Counted from the first letter of the stretch, positions 24,524 through 35,880 are shown. The stretch: 64,000 nt of DNA from Arcobacter lacus (GCF_003063295.1 NZ_MUXF01000019.1:305919-369918); one strand, 5' to 3'. The notes: generated by a model from the letters alone, not told the origin. Translations and numbers: made by a program.

Positions 24524-27121
24524 TCACTCTTCAATATCTAAAATAATTTGAACTAAAGTTCCATTGTATTCTTTATCTTTATATTCAAATTTTATATTTG
24601 TAATATCAATCTCACCATTCATGTGTTTACTCACAATTTCTTGGCACATGTAAAGACCTATTCCAGTTCCAAAATGTTTATGTTTAGTTGTAAAATATGG
24701 TTCAAATACTTTTGCAATAATATTTGCATCTATTCCACCTGCATTGTCTTTTATATTTATAACTGCTTTTTTATTCTCTTTTATAACATCAATAAAAATA
24801 AATTTTTCATTTTTTGTTGATAAAAGAGCATCTTTTGCATTATTTAAAATATTTATTAGAACTTGAATTAACTCTGATTCATAACCATTTATTTTTAAAT
24901 CTTCTATATTTTCTATAATAGTTATATTATTTTCTATAAAATTAGGTTTTATCAAATCAATTGTTCTTTTACAACAATTTTTTAAATAAAAAATTTCTTT
25001 ATCTTTTTGTGGTTTAAAAAAGTATCTAAAATCATCTATCGTATCTGATAAATACGCAGATGTATTTAATATAAAATCTAAAGTTTCAAATAAATATTTA
25101 TCATCTAAAACATCTAACTCTTTTTTTATTTTTATTCCACTTGCACTTGTTGTAATCAAAGATAAAGGTTGCCTCCATTGATGGGCAATATTTTCTATCA
25201 TTTGTCCCATAGAAACCATCTTTTGTTGTTGAGAAAGAAGTCTATCTTTTTTTAAATTTTCTTCTATCTCTTTTTTTATTCTATCTTCCAATTCATTGTT
25301 TATATCTTTTAACTCTTTTGTTTTTTCATCAACAAGATTTTTCAAAGAAGTATTAATTTTTTTTAATAATCTTTGTCTATATAAAATAGCAATAAATACT
25401 AATAAAATACCAACAAATATTTGAACAAAAACATAATAATTAAAACTTTTTTCATATTCTGTAAATATCCATTTATTGAGTATTTCATTTTTTACAATAT
25501 CATCCATAGTTACAACAGCTTTTTGAAATATTTCATACAAAATTTCATCTTCATTATTTACAGCTATACAAAAATCCATATTCAAATCTAATTTTGTATT
25601 TATTGAAATTTTTTCTAAATACTCTGTTTGAATTTTGTACCAATTTGTAGATAAAGAATCTATAAAGCCAAAGATTTCGCCACTTAAAACTTTTTTTATA
25701 CCATCATCAGAATCTTTTACAGTTACAAAATCTATATTTTTATATTTCTTTTTTAACTCTTCATATATTTCATAATTTTCAACAACTGCAATTTTTTTCT
25801 TACCAACTAAATTTAAGTTATTTATGAGAGGGACATTATTTTTTGTTAAAAGAACAACTGGAACATTTAAAAAAGATTTTGTAAATTTAAAATATTTTTC
25901 TCTCTCTTTTGACCAAGATGCTCCAGTTAAAATATCACATTTTTTATTTATTGCTAGATCTAAAGATTGAGTCCAAGTTGAAGCAGGAACAAGGGTAATT
26001 GGTTTTTTTATTCTATTTTCTATTATAGCCATATAATCAGCAATAAAACCAATATATTTATCACCTTTTATATCACTATATGGCATATAATTAGGAATAA
26101 CACACATTTTAATAGAATCTTTATTTTGCAAGTACTCTTGCTCTTCTTGAGTTAGAGTTAAGCTTTTTATGTAATTTAAATTAAAAATAAACTTTTTTAA
26201 ATCAACAGGTGCTTTTAATAAACCCATTAAATTGTAAATATCACTTATTCTTTGAAGTTTATCTTCTTTTATTTCACCTAAATTTACAGTATTAAAATAA
26301 GATAATTTTCTTAACTCTTTTCCTTCAAAAATAAGTTCGCTTTTTGATAAATTTTGAGAATTATATTTTTTATGTATTAATTCTGCACTCTCTTCAATAT
26401 TTGAATAAGCATATTCCCAACCTTTTAAAGAAGCTGCTTTAAACAATAATACTGTATCTAAATCATTATTTATTAAATTTTCATTTGTATATAAAAAGTC
26501 ACTATACATATCAAAACCATAATCTTTTGGAGCAAAGACATTATACTCTATGCCTTTTTTTTCTAGTATATAGGGTGATTTTGATGTATAGGCAGAAATA
26601 ATATCTGTTTTTTTATCTATTAAATCATCAATATTATGAGTATGTTCAAGAAAAGTTAAAGAATTAAGTTCTACATTATTAGAAATCATCATAGCTCTTA
26701 AAGAAACTTCACTTGAATCATCTAATGTTGTCATAACTCTTTTATTTTCAAAATCTTTTATTGAATTTATTTTAGAATCTTTTGTTGTAAGTAAAATAAG
26801 TGGTGTAGCTTGAAAAAGTGCATATAAAGCAACAATATTTCTGCCTCTTGCTTTTTCTAAAATTAAAGTTTCTCTTCCTATAGCAAAATCAATTTTGCCA
26901 TCACTTACTTCTTTAGGAATATCCGTATCGAAATTAAAAGGAACTATCTCGACATCAAGTCCCACTTCTTTATAAAAACCTTTTTCTTTTGCCATATAAT
27001 AACCAGCAAACTGAAATTGATCAAACCAAGATAATTGTAATTTAACTTTTTTTAAATCTTTTGCATAAGAAAATGAATTAACAAAAATGAATAGAATAAT
27101 AAATAACTTTAATTTTTTCAT
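24524..27121 (-). CDS. sensor histidine kinase with NMT1/THI5-like and SBP_bac_3 domains
   Basis: An 865-residue membrane kinase. In order: a signal peptide (1-20), an NMT1/THI5-like periplasmic binding domain (about 25-235, LQLSWFDQFQFAGYYMAKEK), an SBP_bac_3-type binding domain (about 335-560), one membrane helix (VFVQIFVGILLVFIAILY), a coiled coil, a HisKA box with phospho-acceptor His near 648 (IENIAHQWRQPLS), and HATPase motifs LINILNNAKDAL, DNAGGI and GTGIGLYM. NMT1-like domains bind thiamine-pyrimidine or similar small ligands; the true ligands are unknown. No response regulator lies next to it, so it is an orphan. Confidence 0.9.
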   Translation of the reverse strand: MKKLKLFIILFIFVNSFSYAKDLKKVKLQLSWFDQFQFAGYYMAKEKGFYKEVGLDVEIVPFNFDTDIPKEVSDGKIDFAIGRETLILEKARGRNIVALYALFQATPLILLTTKDSKINSIKDFENKRVMTTLDDSSEVSLRAMMISNNVELNSLTFLEHTHNIDDLIDKKTDIISAYTSKSPYILEKKGIEYNVFAPKDYGFDMYSDFLYTNENLINNDLDTVLLFKAASLKGWEYAYSNIEESAELIHKKYNSQNLSKSELIFEGKELRKLSYFNTVNLGEIKEDKLQRISDIYNLMGLLKAPVDLKKFIFNLNYIKSLTLTQEEQEYLQNKDSIKMCVIPNYMPYSDIKGDKYIGFIADYMAIIENRIKKPITLVPASTWTQSLDLAINKKCDILTGASWSKEREKYFKFTKSFLNVPVVLLTKNNVPLINNLNLVGKKKIAVVENYEIYEELKKKYKNIDFVTVKDSDDGIKKVLSGEIFGFIDSLSTNWYKIQTEYLEKISINTKLDLNMDFCIAVNNEDEILYEIFQKAVVTMDDIVKNEILNKWIFTEYEKSFNYYVFVQIFVGILLVFIAILYRQRLLKKINTSLKNLVDEKTKELKDINNELEDRIKKEIEENLKKDRLLSQQQKMVSMGQMIENIAHQWRQPLSLITTSASGIKIKKELDVLDDKYLFETLDFILNTSAYLSDTIDDFRYFFKPQKDKEIFYLKNCCKRTIDLIKPNFIENNITIIENIEDLKINGYESELIQVLINILNNAKDALLSTKNEKFIFIDVIKENKKAVINIKDNAGGIDANIIAKVFEPYFTTKHKHFGTGIGLYMCQEIVSKHMNGEIDITNIKFEYKDKEYNGTLVQIILDIEE

Positions 27122-27236
27122 AAATTATCTTTTAGATTAAAATAATAATCAAATAGTTTATCAAAAAAATAGTAAAAATACTAAAAGAAATTGTAGATTT
27201 ATAGCAAAAATTAAAAAATTTTTGCTATAAAGAATA

Positions 27237-28769
27237 TTAATGTAAGAAGTGTCTAATTCCAGAGAAATATAAAGCCATACCATATTCATCAGCTGCTTCA
27301 ATAATTTCATCATCTCTGATACTTCCACCTGGTTCAATTACACATTTAACACCAGCTTCTGCAGCTGCATCAATACTATCTCTAAATGGGAAAAATGCTT
27401 CAGATGCTAAAACTGCACCAGTTACATCAAGTCCCATATCACTAGCTTTTCTTAAAGCTGCTTTAGAAGCATCAACTCTTGAAGTCATACCCATACCAAC
27501 AGCAATCATTGCAGAATTTTTAACATAAACAACACAATTTGATTTTGTTAAAGAAGCAATTTTATAAGCAATTTCCATATCTTTTACTTCTTGTTCTGTT
27601 GCAACTCTTTTTGATTTTAATTCACTATTTCTAACTTCATCTTCTTGCACTTTATCAGCATCTTGGAATACAAATCCACCATCAACTCTTTTAAAATCAA
27701 TTTTATCATTTGCAAGTTCTAAAAACTCAGTTCCTTGTTCAAATAATTTGATTCTTTTTTTAGCTTCAAATACGGCAACTGCTTCAGGAGTAAAACTTGC
27801 AGCAAAAATTACTTCTAAGAAGATTTCATTCATTTTTTCTGCTAATTTTTTATCCACACAACCATTTACAGCAACAACTCCACCAAAAGCTGAAACTGGA
27901 TCACATTTTAAAGCTTCAACATAAGATTCTAAAAGTGTATCTTTTATTGCAAATCCACAAGGATTTCCATGTTTTACAATACAAATAGCTTTATCTTTTC
28001 CAAAAGCTGATGCAATTCTAGCAGCTCCAGAAATATCACCCATATTATTGAAACTTGCTTCACCTTTTATTGTTTTAAATTTATTTGTAAATTGTGCATC
28101 AAATTCGTATAAAGCACCTTTTTGATGAGGATTTTCACCATATCTTGTATCAAAAACTTTAGATCCAACGATAAATTGTTTATCTCCAAATCCACCATTA
28201 AATCTTTTGTTCATATAATTTGCAATCATCGAATCATAAGCTGCTGTGTGCTCATATGCTTTTATCATTAAATCTCTTCTAAACTCAACTGTATTTGTAT
28301 TGTTTTTTAGATTATTTAACACTAAATCATAATCAGTAACATCTGTAACAATAATAACTGAATCGAAGTTTTTAGCTGCACTTCTTACCATTGCTGGTCC
28401 ACCGATATCAATGTTTTCAATAATTTCTTCAAAATCATCAGTTTTTTCAATTGTTGCTTTAAATGGATATAAATTTACACATACTAAATCTATACCTTCA
28501 ACTCCAAGCTCTTTGGCTTGGTCCAAATGTGATTGTTTATCACGTCTATGTAAAATTCCACCATGAATATATGGATTTAAAGTCTTTACTCTTCCTTCAA
28601 AACATTCTGGAAATTTTGTAACTTCATTTGCTTCAATTACAGCTATTCCTTCATCTTTTAAAGTTTTATAAGTCCCACCTGTTGAAATAATTTCATAACC
28701 TAATTTTACAAGTTCTTTTGCAAAATTTACAACACCGCTTTTATCACTTACACTAATTAATGCTCTCAA
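27237..28769 (-). CDS. purH: bifunctional AICAR transformylase/IMP cyclohydrolase PurH
   Basis: PurH does the last two steps of IMP synthesis. The 510-residue protein has an N-terminal MGS-like cyclohydrolase domain ([42 protein letters not shown]-like CVNLYPF) and a C-terminal transformylase domain ([17 protein letters not shown]-like [12 protein letters not shown]). The frame is open further upstream, but the TTG at 28769 is preferred. It gives the usual N-terminus and length and has GGGG 8 nt upstream. Confidence 0.95.
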   Translation of the reverse strand: MRALISVSDKSGVVNFAKELVKLGYEIISTGGTYKTLKDEGIAVIEANEVTKFPECFEGRVKTLNPYIHGGILHRRDKQSHLDQAKELGVEGIDLVCVNLYPFKATIEKTDDFEEIIENIDIGGPAMVRSAAKNFDSVIIVTDVTDYDLVLNNLKNNTNTVEFRRDLMIKAYEHTAAYDSMIANYMNKRFNGGFGDKQFIVGSKVFDTRYGENPHQKGALYEFDAQFTNKFKTIKGEASFNNMGDISGAARIASAFGKDKAICIVKHGNPCGFAIKDTLLESYVEALKCDPVSAFGGVVAVNGCVDKKLAEKMNEIFLEVIFAASFTPEAVAVFEAKKRIKLFEQGTEFLELANDKIDFKRVDGGFVFQDADKVQEDEVRNSELKSKRVATEQEVKDMEIAYKIASLTKSNCVVYVKNSAMIAVGMGMTSRVDASKAALRKASDMGLDVTGAVLASEAFFPFRDSIDAAAEAGVKCVIEPGGSIRDDEIIEAADEYGMALYFSGIRHFLH

Positions 28770-28916
28770 AATTTTTCCCCAAATTTTATAAATTTTTATT
28801 ATTATACAAAAAAAGCATTTATGTATTGCTTCATTAAAAACTGTATATTTTTTCTTCATTTAATAATAATTTTCTATGTTACAATTTAGCTTATAATCTT
28901 ATAAAAGGAGCTTGAA

Positions 28917-30734
28917 TTGGAAAATTTTGGAGATATAAACCTTTTATGGATATTAGTCAGTGCATTTTTAGTTTATATGATGCAATTAGGTTTTTCTTTA
29001 GTTGAAACTGGTGTTGTTAGAAGTAAAAACACCATAAATGTAGCAATGAAAAATTTAATTGATACTGTTTTTGGAATCATCTTTTTTTGGATTTTTGGTT
29101 TTGGAATAATGTTTGGAGTAGATAAATTTGGATTATTTGGAACAACAAATTTTCTAATTGATGGAAAAGATTTAAATTTAAATGGATTTTTCTTTTTTCA
29201 AGCAATGTTTGCTGCAACTGCAATTACAATAGTTTCAGGAGCTGTTGCTGAAAGAATAAAATTTAATGGCTATATAATTGTATCTATCATTGTAAGTTCA
29301 TTAGTCTATCCAATTTTTGGACATTGGGCTTGGAATGAAGAAGGTTGGTTGAATAATTTAGGATTTGTTGATTTTGCAGGTTCAACTGTTGTTCACTCTA
29401 TTGGTGCTTGGGTTGGACTGGCAGGAACTATAGTTTTAGGTCCAAGACTTGGTAAATTTAAGAAAGGAAAAATTACATATTTTTCTCCAAGCAATCATAA
29501 CTTTATAGTATTTGGTGTATTTGTACTTTTTTTTGCATGGTTTGGATTTAATGCCGGAAGTTTATTATCTTTTAAAGCAGAAGTCACTTCTATATTATTA
29601 AATACTTTATTAGCTGGAGCTTTTGGAGGATTAAGTGCTGGATTAATAACTTTATTTAACAAAGAAAAAGTTGGCGTTGAAATAGTTAGCTTTGGAGTAA
29701 TAGCTGGACTTGTAGGAATTACAGCTGGTTGTTTTGAATTTAATGCCATACAGTCAGCTTTTGTCGGTTTTATATCTTCCTTTATAATGTATTATTCAGA
29801 TATTCTTTTAACAAAAAAATTAAAAATAGATGATCCTGTTAGTGCAGTGAGTATTCATGGATTTGTTGGAGTTTGGGGAACAATTGCTGTTGGAATATTT
29901 GCAAATTTGCCTGAAAACTTTACAAGATTATATTTTATATATATTCAAACTTTAGGAACAGTTGTAGCTTTTATTTTTGCATTTACTTTAGGAATATTGA
30001 TATTTTTATTTTTAAAAAAAATAAATCTTTTAAGAGTGAGAAAAAAACATGAGATTTTAGGATTAAATAGAAGTGAACATAATGCAAAACTTCCTTGGGT
30101 TGATACAATACAAAGTATTACACATATAATGAAAACAGGAAATATTGAAAAAAAGATATATGAAGAAAGAGATACAGAAATAGGAATAGTTTCGAGATTT
30201 TTCAACTATTTGTTAAGCATTCTAAGAGAAAAAAATGCAGAACTTAAAAAATCAAATACAAATTTAAGTGTAAAAGCATATCATGATAATTTAACAAAAA
30301 TATTAAATAGAAATGGCTTATTAAAAAGATTGTCCGAACGAAATAATAAATATATTTTAGTAATTATGGATATAGATAAATTTAAAATAATAAATGATAC
30401 GTATGGTCATGATATAGGAGATATTGTTTTAAAAGATTTATCAACATTTATATCAAGTAATATCAGATCCACTGACATAATTGCAAGATGGGGAGGAGAA
30501 GAATTTATTTTAATTTTAGATACAACAGATTTATATCAAGCACAAAATATCTCTGATAAATTAAGAATAGGAATAGAAAATTTTAAATTTCAAATTGTTG
30601 GAAAGGTTACTATTTCTATGGGAATAAGTGAGTTTAAAAACGAAGTTGAAACTTTTAATGAAGTATTTAAAAGAGCAGATAAAGCATTATACCAAGCAAA
30701 AGAAACTGGAAGGAATAAAGTTTATGTATATTAA
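28917..30734 (+). CDS. ammonium transporter (Amt) fused to a GGDEF diguanylate cyclase
   Basis: A 605-residue fusion starting at TTG 28917 after AAAGGAG. Residues 1 to about 375 are a full Amt/Mep channel with both pore histidines in context: DFAGSTVVHSIGAW (about His159) and DPVSAVSIHGFVGVWG (about His312). A helical linker (about 380-450, HAMP/coiled-coil-like) leads to a GGDEF domain (about 450-605) with active-site RWGGEEF near 524 and an upstream RSTD at the right distance for a c-di-GMP inhibitory I-site. It is predicted to couple ammonium passage or binding to c-di-GMP synthesis at the inner membrane. No glnK/amtB partner is adjacent. Confidence 0.92.
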   Translation: MENFGDINLLWILVSAFLVYMMQLGFSLVETGVVRSKNTINVAMKNLIDTVFGIIFFWIFGFGIMFGVDKFGLFGTTNFLIDGKDLNLNGFFFFQAMFAATAITIVSGAVAERIKFNGYIIVSIIVSSLVYPIFGHWAWNEEGWLNNLGFVDFAGSTVVHSIGAWVGLAGTIVLGPRLGKFKKGKITYFSPSNHNFIVFGVFVLFFAWFGFNAGSLLSFKAEVTSILLNTLLAGAFGGLSAGLITLFNKEKVGVEIVSFGVIAGLVGITAGCFEFNAIQSAFVGFISSFIMYYSDILLTKKLKIDDPVSAVSIHGFVGVWGTIAVGIFANLPENFTRLYFIYIQTLGTVVAFIFAFTLGILIFLFLKKINLLRVRKKHEILGLNRSEHNAKLPWVDTIQSITHIMKTGNIEKKIYEERDTEIGIVSRFFNYLLSILREKNAELKKSNTNLSVKAYHDNLTKILNRNGLLKRLSERNNKYILVIMDIDKFKIINDTYGHDIGDIVLKDLSTFISSNIRSTDIIARWGGEEFILILDTTDLYQAQNISDKLRIGIENFKFQIVGKVTISMGISEFKNEVETFNEVFKRADKALYQAKETGRNKVYVY

Positions 30735-30753
30735 GGAAAATTTCCTTAATATA
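30727..30753. terminator. bidirectional terminator between the Amt-GGDEF gene and purL
   Basis: A perfect 13-bp inverted repeat with a one-base centre (TATATTAAGGAAA / TTTCCTTAATATA) covers the end of the Amt-GGDEF gene and the space before the convergent purL stop, followed by TTTTTAT. The hairpin loop is formally very tight, so two or three inner pairs would open. Confidence 0.65.
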
Positions 30754-30756
30754 TTT

Positions 30757-32970
30757 TTATAAATCTTGTTCTATTACTTGTCTAAATTTATTAAAATAGA
30801 TATAGCTAGCTTTATCAAGATCTTTTTCTATATCATTGATTGAGATTTTATCTCCACCAGTTTGACCTATTTTGCTACACTCAATATTAAATGATTTTGC
30901 AATTTTTTCAAATGCTTCACAATTTGAAGGAACTACTTCAACGATAGCTCTACTTAAAGATTCAGCAAAAATATCTTTTGAATCATTTAAAGAGATATTT
31001 ACTTCTATACCTTTGTTTCCAACAACTGCCATTTTTGCTGAACTAATTGCAATACCACCAACGTTTACATCTTTTGCAGATTTTAATAAACCTTGTTTAT
31101 TTGCTTCAATTACAGTATTCCATAGAGCTAACTCTTTTTCAAAATTTACTTCAGGGTGAATTCCAGCAACTTTTCCATACATTTTTTTCATATATAAAGA
31201 TGCACCAAATTCACCTTTTGTTTCACCTAAAATGTATAAAATATTTCCATTTTCTTGTACACTTGATGGTAATACTTTATTTGCATCTTCATTTACTCCA
31301 ACCATTGCAATTGAAGGTGTTGGGAAAACTCCTACTCCATTTGTTTCATTATATAAAGATACATTTCCACCAATAACAGGAGTATTTAACTCTTTACAAG
31401 CTTTTTTAATACCTTCACAAGAAGCAGCAAACTGCCACATAACTTCTGGATTTGTAGGATTACCAAAATTTAAACAATCTGTAATTGCTTTTGGAACTGC
31501 CCCTGTCATTGCTACATTTCTTCCAGATTCCATAACAGCTGCTGCTGCTCCTAACTCTGGGTTAATATAACAAAGTCTAGTGTTACAATCAGCACTCATA
31601 GCTAATGCTTTTCCAGTCTCTTTAATTCTAATACTAGAACCATCTAAACTTCCTGGTCCTTTGATTGTATTTGTTTGAACTTTTGAATCATATTGATCAT
31701 AAACCCAAGATTTATCAACAACTTCCATATCTGAAAACAGTTCATCAAAAGCTACTTGATTTGAAATCTTTTTATCTAAAGAAATATTCTCAATTCCATC
31801 TAAATAAACTGGTTTTTTAACCGGTCTATCTAAAATAGGAGCTTGTTCTGAAACTGGTTGAACAGGAACTTCTGCACATTTTTCACCATGCCAGAATAAT
31901 TCCATATTTCCAGTTGCAGTTACTTCACCAATAACAGCAACATCTAATTCCCATTTTTGGAAAATATCAATAATTGCTTGTTCACAACCTTTTTTTGCAC
32001 AAATTAGCATTCTTTCTTGAGATTCACTTAACATAAAGTCATAAGGTGTCATTCCTTCTTCTCTTGCAGGAACTTTATCTAAATGCATAATCATTCCAGA
32101 ACCACTTCGTCCAGCCATTTCAAATGAAGATGAAGTAAGACCAGCTGCTCCCATATCTTGAATACCAACAATTAAATCTGCTTTAAATAGTTCTAAACAA
32201 GCTTCAAGTAATAGCTTTTCAGTAAATGGATCTCCAACTTGAACTGTTGGTCTTTTTGATTCAGAATCTTCATCAAATGCAGCACTTGACATTACTGCAC
32301 CTCCTAGACCATCTCGCCCTGTTTTAGAACCAACATACATTACTGGATTTCCAATACCTTCAGCTTTTCCATAAAAAATTTCATCAGCTTTTGCTAACCC
32401 TAAAGTAAATGCATTTACAAGATTATTTCCAGCATAACACTCTTCAAAAGTAGTTTCTCCACCAATTGTTGGAACTCCCATACAGTTACCATATCCACCA
32501 ATACCTGCAACTACACCTCTTAAAAGAAATCTATGTTTTTGAGCAGTAGCACTATCTCCTTCTATTGAAGCAAATCTAATTGAATTCATATTTGCAATAG
32601 GTCTTGCTCCCATTGTAAATACATCTCTTAAAATTCCCCCAACTCCAGTTGCAGCGCCTTGATACGGTTCAATAAAACTTGGATGATTGTGTGATTCCAT
32701 CTTAAATACAGCAGCATATCCATCGCCAATATCAATAACACCAGCATTTTCACCTGGACCTTGAATAACCCAAGGAGCTTTTGTTGGAAATCCACTTAAA
32801 TATTTTTTACTTGATTTATATGAGCAATGCTCAGACCACATAGCAGAGAAGATACCAATTTCTACGTAATTTGGCTCTCTTCCTAAAATCTCTTTTATAT
32901 TTTCAAATTCTTCAAGAGTTAATGAGTGTGCAAGTGCTATCTCTTGAATATTCATCTCTTTTTTTTGCAT
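30757..32970 (-). CDS. purL: phosphoribosylformylglycinamidine synthase subunit PurL
   Basis: PurL makes FGAM from FGAR with ammonia from PurQ. At 737 residues it is the small-type subunit used with separate PurS and PurQ. Motifs seen: [12 protein letters not shown] (active-site His), [39 protein letters not shown]-like [10 protein letters not shown], and [16 protein letters not shown]. It stands alone, with purH encoded nearby beyond the Amt-GGDEF gene. The Amt-GGDEF gene converges on it. Confidence 0.96.
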   Translation of the reverse strand: MQKKEMNIQEIALAHSLTLEEFENIKEILGREPNYVEIGIFSAMWSEHCSYKSSKKYLSGFPTKAPWVIQGPGENAGVIDIGDGYAAVFKMESHNHPSFIEPYQGAATGVGGILRDVFTMGARPIANMNSIRFASIEGDSATAQKHRFLLRGVVAGIGGYGNCMGVPTIGGETTFEECYAGNNLVNAFTLGLAKADEIFYGKAEGIGNPVMYVGSKTGRDGLGGAVMSSAAFDEDSESKRPTVQVGDPFTEKLLLEACLELFKADLIVGIQDMGAAGLTSSSFEMAGRSGSGMIMHLDKVPAREEGMTPYDFMLSESQERMLICAKKGCEQAIIDIFQKWELDVAVIGEVTATGNMELFWHGEKCAEVPVQPVSEQAPILDRPVKKPVYLDGIENISLDKKISNQVAFDELFSDMEVVDKSWVYDQYDSKVQTNTIKGPGSLDGSSIRIKETGKALAMSADCNTRLCYINPELGAAAAVMESGRNVAMTGAVPKAITDCLNFGNPTNPEVMWQFAASCEGIKKACKELNTPVIGGNVSLYNETNGVGVFPTPSIAMVGVNEDANKVLPSSVQENGNILYILGETKGEFGASLYMKKMYGKVAGIHPEVNFEKELALWNTVIEANKQGLLKSAKDVNVGGIAISSAKMAVVGNKGIEVNISLNDSKDIFAESLSRAIVEVVPSNCEAFEKIAKSFNIECSKIGQTGGDKISINDIEKDLDKASYIYFNKFRQVIEQDL

Positions 32971-33034
32971 TTTTCGCCTTAAAATATCTTGTATAAATTA
33001 AGGCGATTGTATCTAAAAAGTATTAAATTTTTTG

Positions 33035-34006
33035 TTAATCTTCTGATAGAATTTTTAATTTGTTATTATCTATTTCAAAATATAACTCTTTTTTTCCAAC
33101 AAATTTTACGCTAGGACTTACATATTCTTCATCCATTACAGCTTTATATATTTTTTTCTTTGATGAATTTGGATAAGGAGAAATATCCATATTAAATAAA
33201 TTTATAGTTTTATTTTCATTTTTTGCAAAAACTTGTCTTTTTTGTGTTTCAAATTTTTTAAAGTCAGATTGATCAGCTCTTTTAAAATCTTTTGAATAAA
33301 AAGATAAATATTCTTCTATATTTGAATATTTCCAAGCATCTTTCCATTTATAAATAGAACTTAAAATTAAAGCAATATCATTTTTACTTGCTTTTTTAAA
33401 TTCGTCTCCAGTTGTTAATAGAATTGTTTTTTTATAATCAATATTTTTAGCTAAAGCTTCTAACTTTTCATTATCTAAAGCTAAACAACCTTGAGTATAT
33501 TTTTCTCTATCTCCGCTAAAAGGCATCCCATGTATCCAAATACCATGTCCTTTTTTATCTAAACTTTTATCATAAGTATTAGGATACTCTGTAACTAAAG
33601 CAAATGGTCCATAAAATTGGTCTAATCCTGTTCTTTTTTGAACTAATTCATAAGCACCTTCTGGAGTTTTTTTATCACCTTCTAAAAATTTGTCTCCTGC
33701 TTTTTCTCCAACAATCATACTTTCTTTTGAGATTTGTTTATAATCATCACCATTTTTAGCAAATAGAGTCATTTTTTTATTCTCTTTTTCTGCAACAATT
33801 ACATATTCTTTAGTTTCATAAAAACCATAATCTGTATTCTTATTTTCAAGATATTTTTTCCAAAAGTCAACATCTCTTAAGCCTTTTTCTAGCTCTTTTT
33901 CTACTGCAATGATTCCATCTTTTCTATATACATCTACTAAATCTTTAGCAAAAAGATTTAAAGATAGAAAAACTAAGACTACAAGTTTAACCAATTTATG
34001 CTCCAT
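33035..34006 (-). CDS. L,D-transpeptidase-fold peptidoglycan carboxypeptidase, Csd6/Pgp2-like
   Basis: A 323-residue periplasmic protein with signal peptide (LVKLVVLVFLSLNLFA), a YkuD domain with the catalytic motif HGIWIHGMPFSG...YTQGCLAL (His and Cys), and a C-terminal NTF2-like domain. This architecture is that of Helicobacter Csd6 and Campylobacter Pgp2, which trim tetrapeptides to tripeptides and set helical cell shape. An in-frame TTG at 33994 has GGAG 6 nt upstream and may be the true start; the ATG at 34006 has none. It is divergent from an M23 endopeptidase gene of the same pathway. Confidence 0.88.
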   Translation of the reverse strand: MEHKLVKLVVLVFLSLNLFAKDLVDVYRKDGIIAVEKELEKGLRDVDFWKKYLENKNTDYGFYETKEYVIVAEKENKKMTLFAKNGDDYKQISKESMIVGEKAGDKFLEGDKKTPEGAYELVQKRTGLDQFYGPFALVTEYPNTYDKSLDKKGHGIWIHGMPFSGDREKYTQGCLALDNEKLEALAKNIDYKKTILLTTGDEFKKASKNDIALILSSIYKWKDAWKYSNIEEYLSFYSKDFKRADQSDFKKFETQKRQVFAKNENKTINLFNMDISPYPNSSKKKIYKAVMDEEYVSPSVKFVGKKELYFEIDNNKLKILSED

Positions 34007-34076
34007 TTCAATTTTTTAAGTTAAATCATTGTACAATATTATCCCTAAATTATTCGATTAAAAAAGTGACAAAAAT

Positions 34077-35267
34077 ATGAAAAAAATCATCTTAGCTACA
34101 ATATTATTTTTTAATTTTTTATATTCAGCACAAGTTGAAGAACTTTTATGGCCAAAAGGAGAAAGTTTTCTAACCTTTTTAGAAAAACATTCTGTACCAT
34201 TAAAATTATATTATGACTTGGATGGAGAAGATCAAGAGTTGTGCTCCGAAATTCAAACCAATAATAGGTTTTATTTATATACCGATGACAATGGCGCCTT
34301 AAATCAAGTTTTAATACCAATCTCAGAAGATATTCAAATCCACATCTACAAAGATCACAACAACGTATATAAATTTCAAACCCTTCCTATAAACTACAAT
34401 GAATATTCAGAAACAATAGCTATACAAATAAATGAATCAGTATCTCAAGATATTTTAAATGCAACTGGAGATGTAACACTCGCTGCAATTCTAAATTCAT
34501 TATTTAATAGTAAAGATGTTGATTTTAGAAAGATGAAAAAAGGCGATTTTATTGCTTTACAATATACTCAAAGATCATATTTAGGAAAACAACTTGGTAT
34601 GCCAAATATAAAAGCAGCAATGGTTCAAATAAATGGAAAATCTTTTTATAGATTTAAAAATGAAAAAGATGACAAATATTATGATGAAAATGGTGTTGGT
34701 TTTACTCAAACTTTTTTATTCCAAATTCCTCTAACTTTTACAAGAATTTCTAGTCCTTTTACAAATAAACGTTGGCATCCAGTTTTAAATAGGTATAGAG
34801 CACATTTAGGAACTGATTTTGCAGCACCTACAGGAAGAAATATATATGCATCTTCTGATGGAAGAGTTGAATTTGTAGGAGTAAAAACTGGTTATGGAAA
34901 AACTGTTATTATAAATCATGGAAATGGTTATAAAACTCTTTATGCACATCAAAGTAGCTTTGCAAGAGGTTTAAAACAAGGAATGAGTATAAAAAAAGGT
35001 GAACATATTGGATATGTTGGTTCAACAGGACTTAGTTCTGGTCCTCATTTGCATTTTGGTATGTATAAAAATGGAACTGCTATTGATCCTATGACTGTAC
35101 TTAAAAAGCCAAAAATTGAAGGCTTAGAAGGAAAAGATAAAGTTACATTTATAGCAAATTCAAAAAATATTATAAATATATTCGATAAAGAAATGAGTAG
35201 TGAAAATAGAACTATTCCAACTAGGCTAGATAGATTAACAGATAGAAGTGATGTAAATATATTCTAG
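34077..35267 (+). CDS. M23 family metallopeptidase, Csd3/Pgp3-like
   Basis: A 396-residue secreted peptidase with signal peptide (IILATILFFNFLYSA). An N-terminal inhibitory/OapA-like region (about 20-210) precedes an LytM domain with zinc ligands in YRAHLGTDFAAPTGRN (His, Asp) and SGPHLHFGMY (His). Csd3/HdpA (Pgp3) acts as D,D-endopeptidase and D,D-carboxypeptidase on peptidoglycan. It is divergent from the Csd6-like gene; together they point to control of curved or helical cell shape. Confidence 0.88.
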   Translation: MKKIILATILFFNFLYSAQVEELLWPKGESFLTFLEKHSVPLKLYYDLDGEDQELCSEIQTNNRFYLYTDDNGALNQVLIPISEDIQIHIYKDHNNVYKFQTLPINYNEYSETIAIQINESVSQDILNATGDVTLAAILNSLFNSKDVDFRKMKKGDFIALQYTQRSYLGKQLGMPNIKAAMVQINGKSFYRFKNEKDDKYYDENGVGFTQTFLFQIPLTFTRISSPFTNKRWHPVLNRYRAHLGTDFAAPTGRNIYASSDGRVEFVGVKTGYGKTVIINHGNGYKTLYAHQSSFARGLKQGMSIKKGEHIGYVGSTGLSSGPHLHFGMYKNGTAIDPMTVLKKPKIEGLEGKDKVTFIANSKNIINIFDKEMSSENRTIPTRLDRLTDRSDVNIF

Positions 35268-35277
35268 AAAATAAACT

Positions 35278-35303
35278 AATAGAAGAAGTATTTATCTTCT
35301 ATT
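35278..35303. terminator. hairpin between the M23 peptidase gene and folE
   Basis: AATAGAAGA (35278-35286) and TCTTCTATT (35295-35303) form a 9-bp stem with an 8-nt loop just after the peptidase stop. It lies between two convergent genes and could serve both. Confidence 0.6.
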
Positions 35304-35307
35304 TAGT

Positions 35308-35880
35308 CTATTTATGAAAAGATGAAGCTACAATTGATAAAAACTCATCTTTCGTTTTTTTATCAGATTTGAAAAGCCCTCTTAAAGATGAAGTAACTGT
35401 AGTTGAGCAGATTTTTTCAACTCCTCTCATTTCCATACACATGTGTCTTGCATCTATCATAACAGCAACACCTTTTGGTTTTAAATGCTCATTTAAAGCT
35501 TCACAAATTTGTTCTGTCATTTGTTCTTGTATTTGAAGTCTTCTTGCAAAAACATCAACAACTCTTGGAATTTTAGAAAGTCCAACAACTTTTCCATTTG
35601 GAATATAAGCAACATGAGCTTTTCCAATAATAGGTAACATATGATGTTCACAAAAAGAGTAAAACTCTATATCTTTTACAACAACCATTTCATCATTTGT
35701 TGATGTAAATAGTGCTTTTTGAATAATCTCTTTTGGATCTTGTTTGTAACCACTACACATAAATTCGAAAGCTTTTCTAACTCTTTTTGGAGTATCAAGT
35801 AAACCTTCTCTATTTATATCTTCTCCTATATAAGTTAAAATATTTTTTATTGCATTTTCAAAATCTATTTCTTTATTCAT
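35308..35880 (-). CDS. folE: GTP cyclohydrolase I
   Basis: FolE converts GTP to dihydroneopterin triphosphate at the start of folate synthesis. The 190-residue protein has the zinc site in [33 protein letters not shown] and [12 protein letters not shown] (second Cys). It is the last gene of a leftward series after corA, with a 24-bp gap. Confidence 0.96.
   Translation of the reverse strand: MNKEIDFENAIKNILTYIGEDINREGLLDTPKRVRKAFEFMCSGYKQDPKEIIQKALFTSTNDEMVVVKDIEFYSFCEHHMLPIIGKAHVAYIPNGKVVGLSKIPRVVDVFARRLQIQEQMTEQICEALNEHLKPKGVAVMIDARHMCMEMRGVEKICSTTVTSSLRGLFKSDKKTKDEFLSIVASSFHK

Noticed and set aside
28770-28859. 30-codon N-terminal extension of PurH
   Set aside because: The extension (Lys/Ile/Cys-rich) has no counterpart in PurH; TTG 28769 gives the usual start and has a nearby GGGG site.
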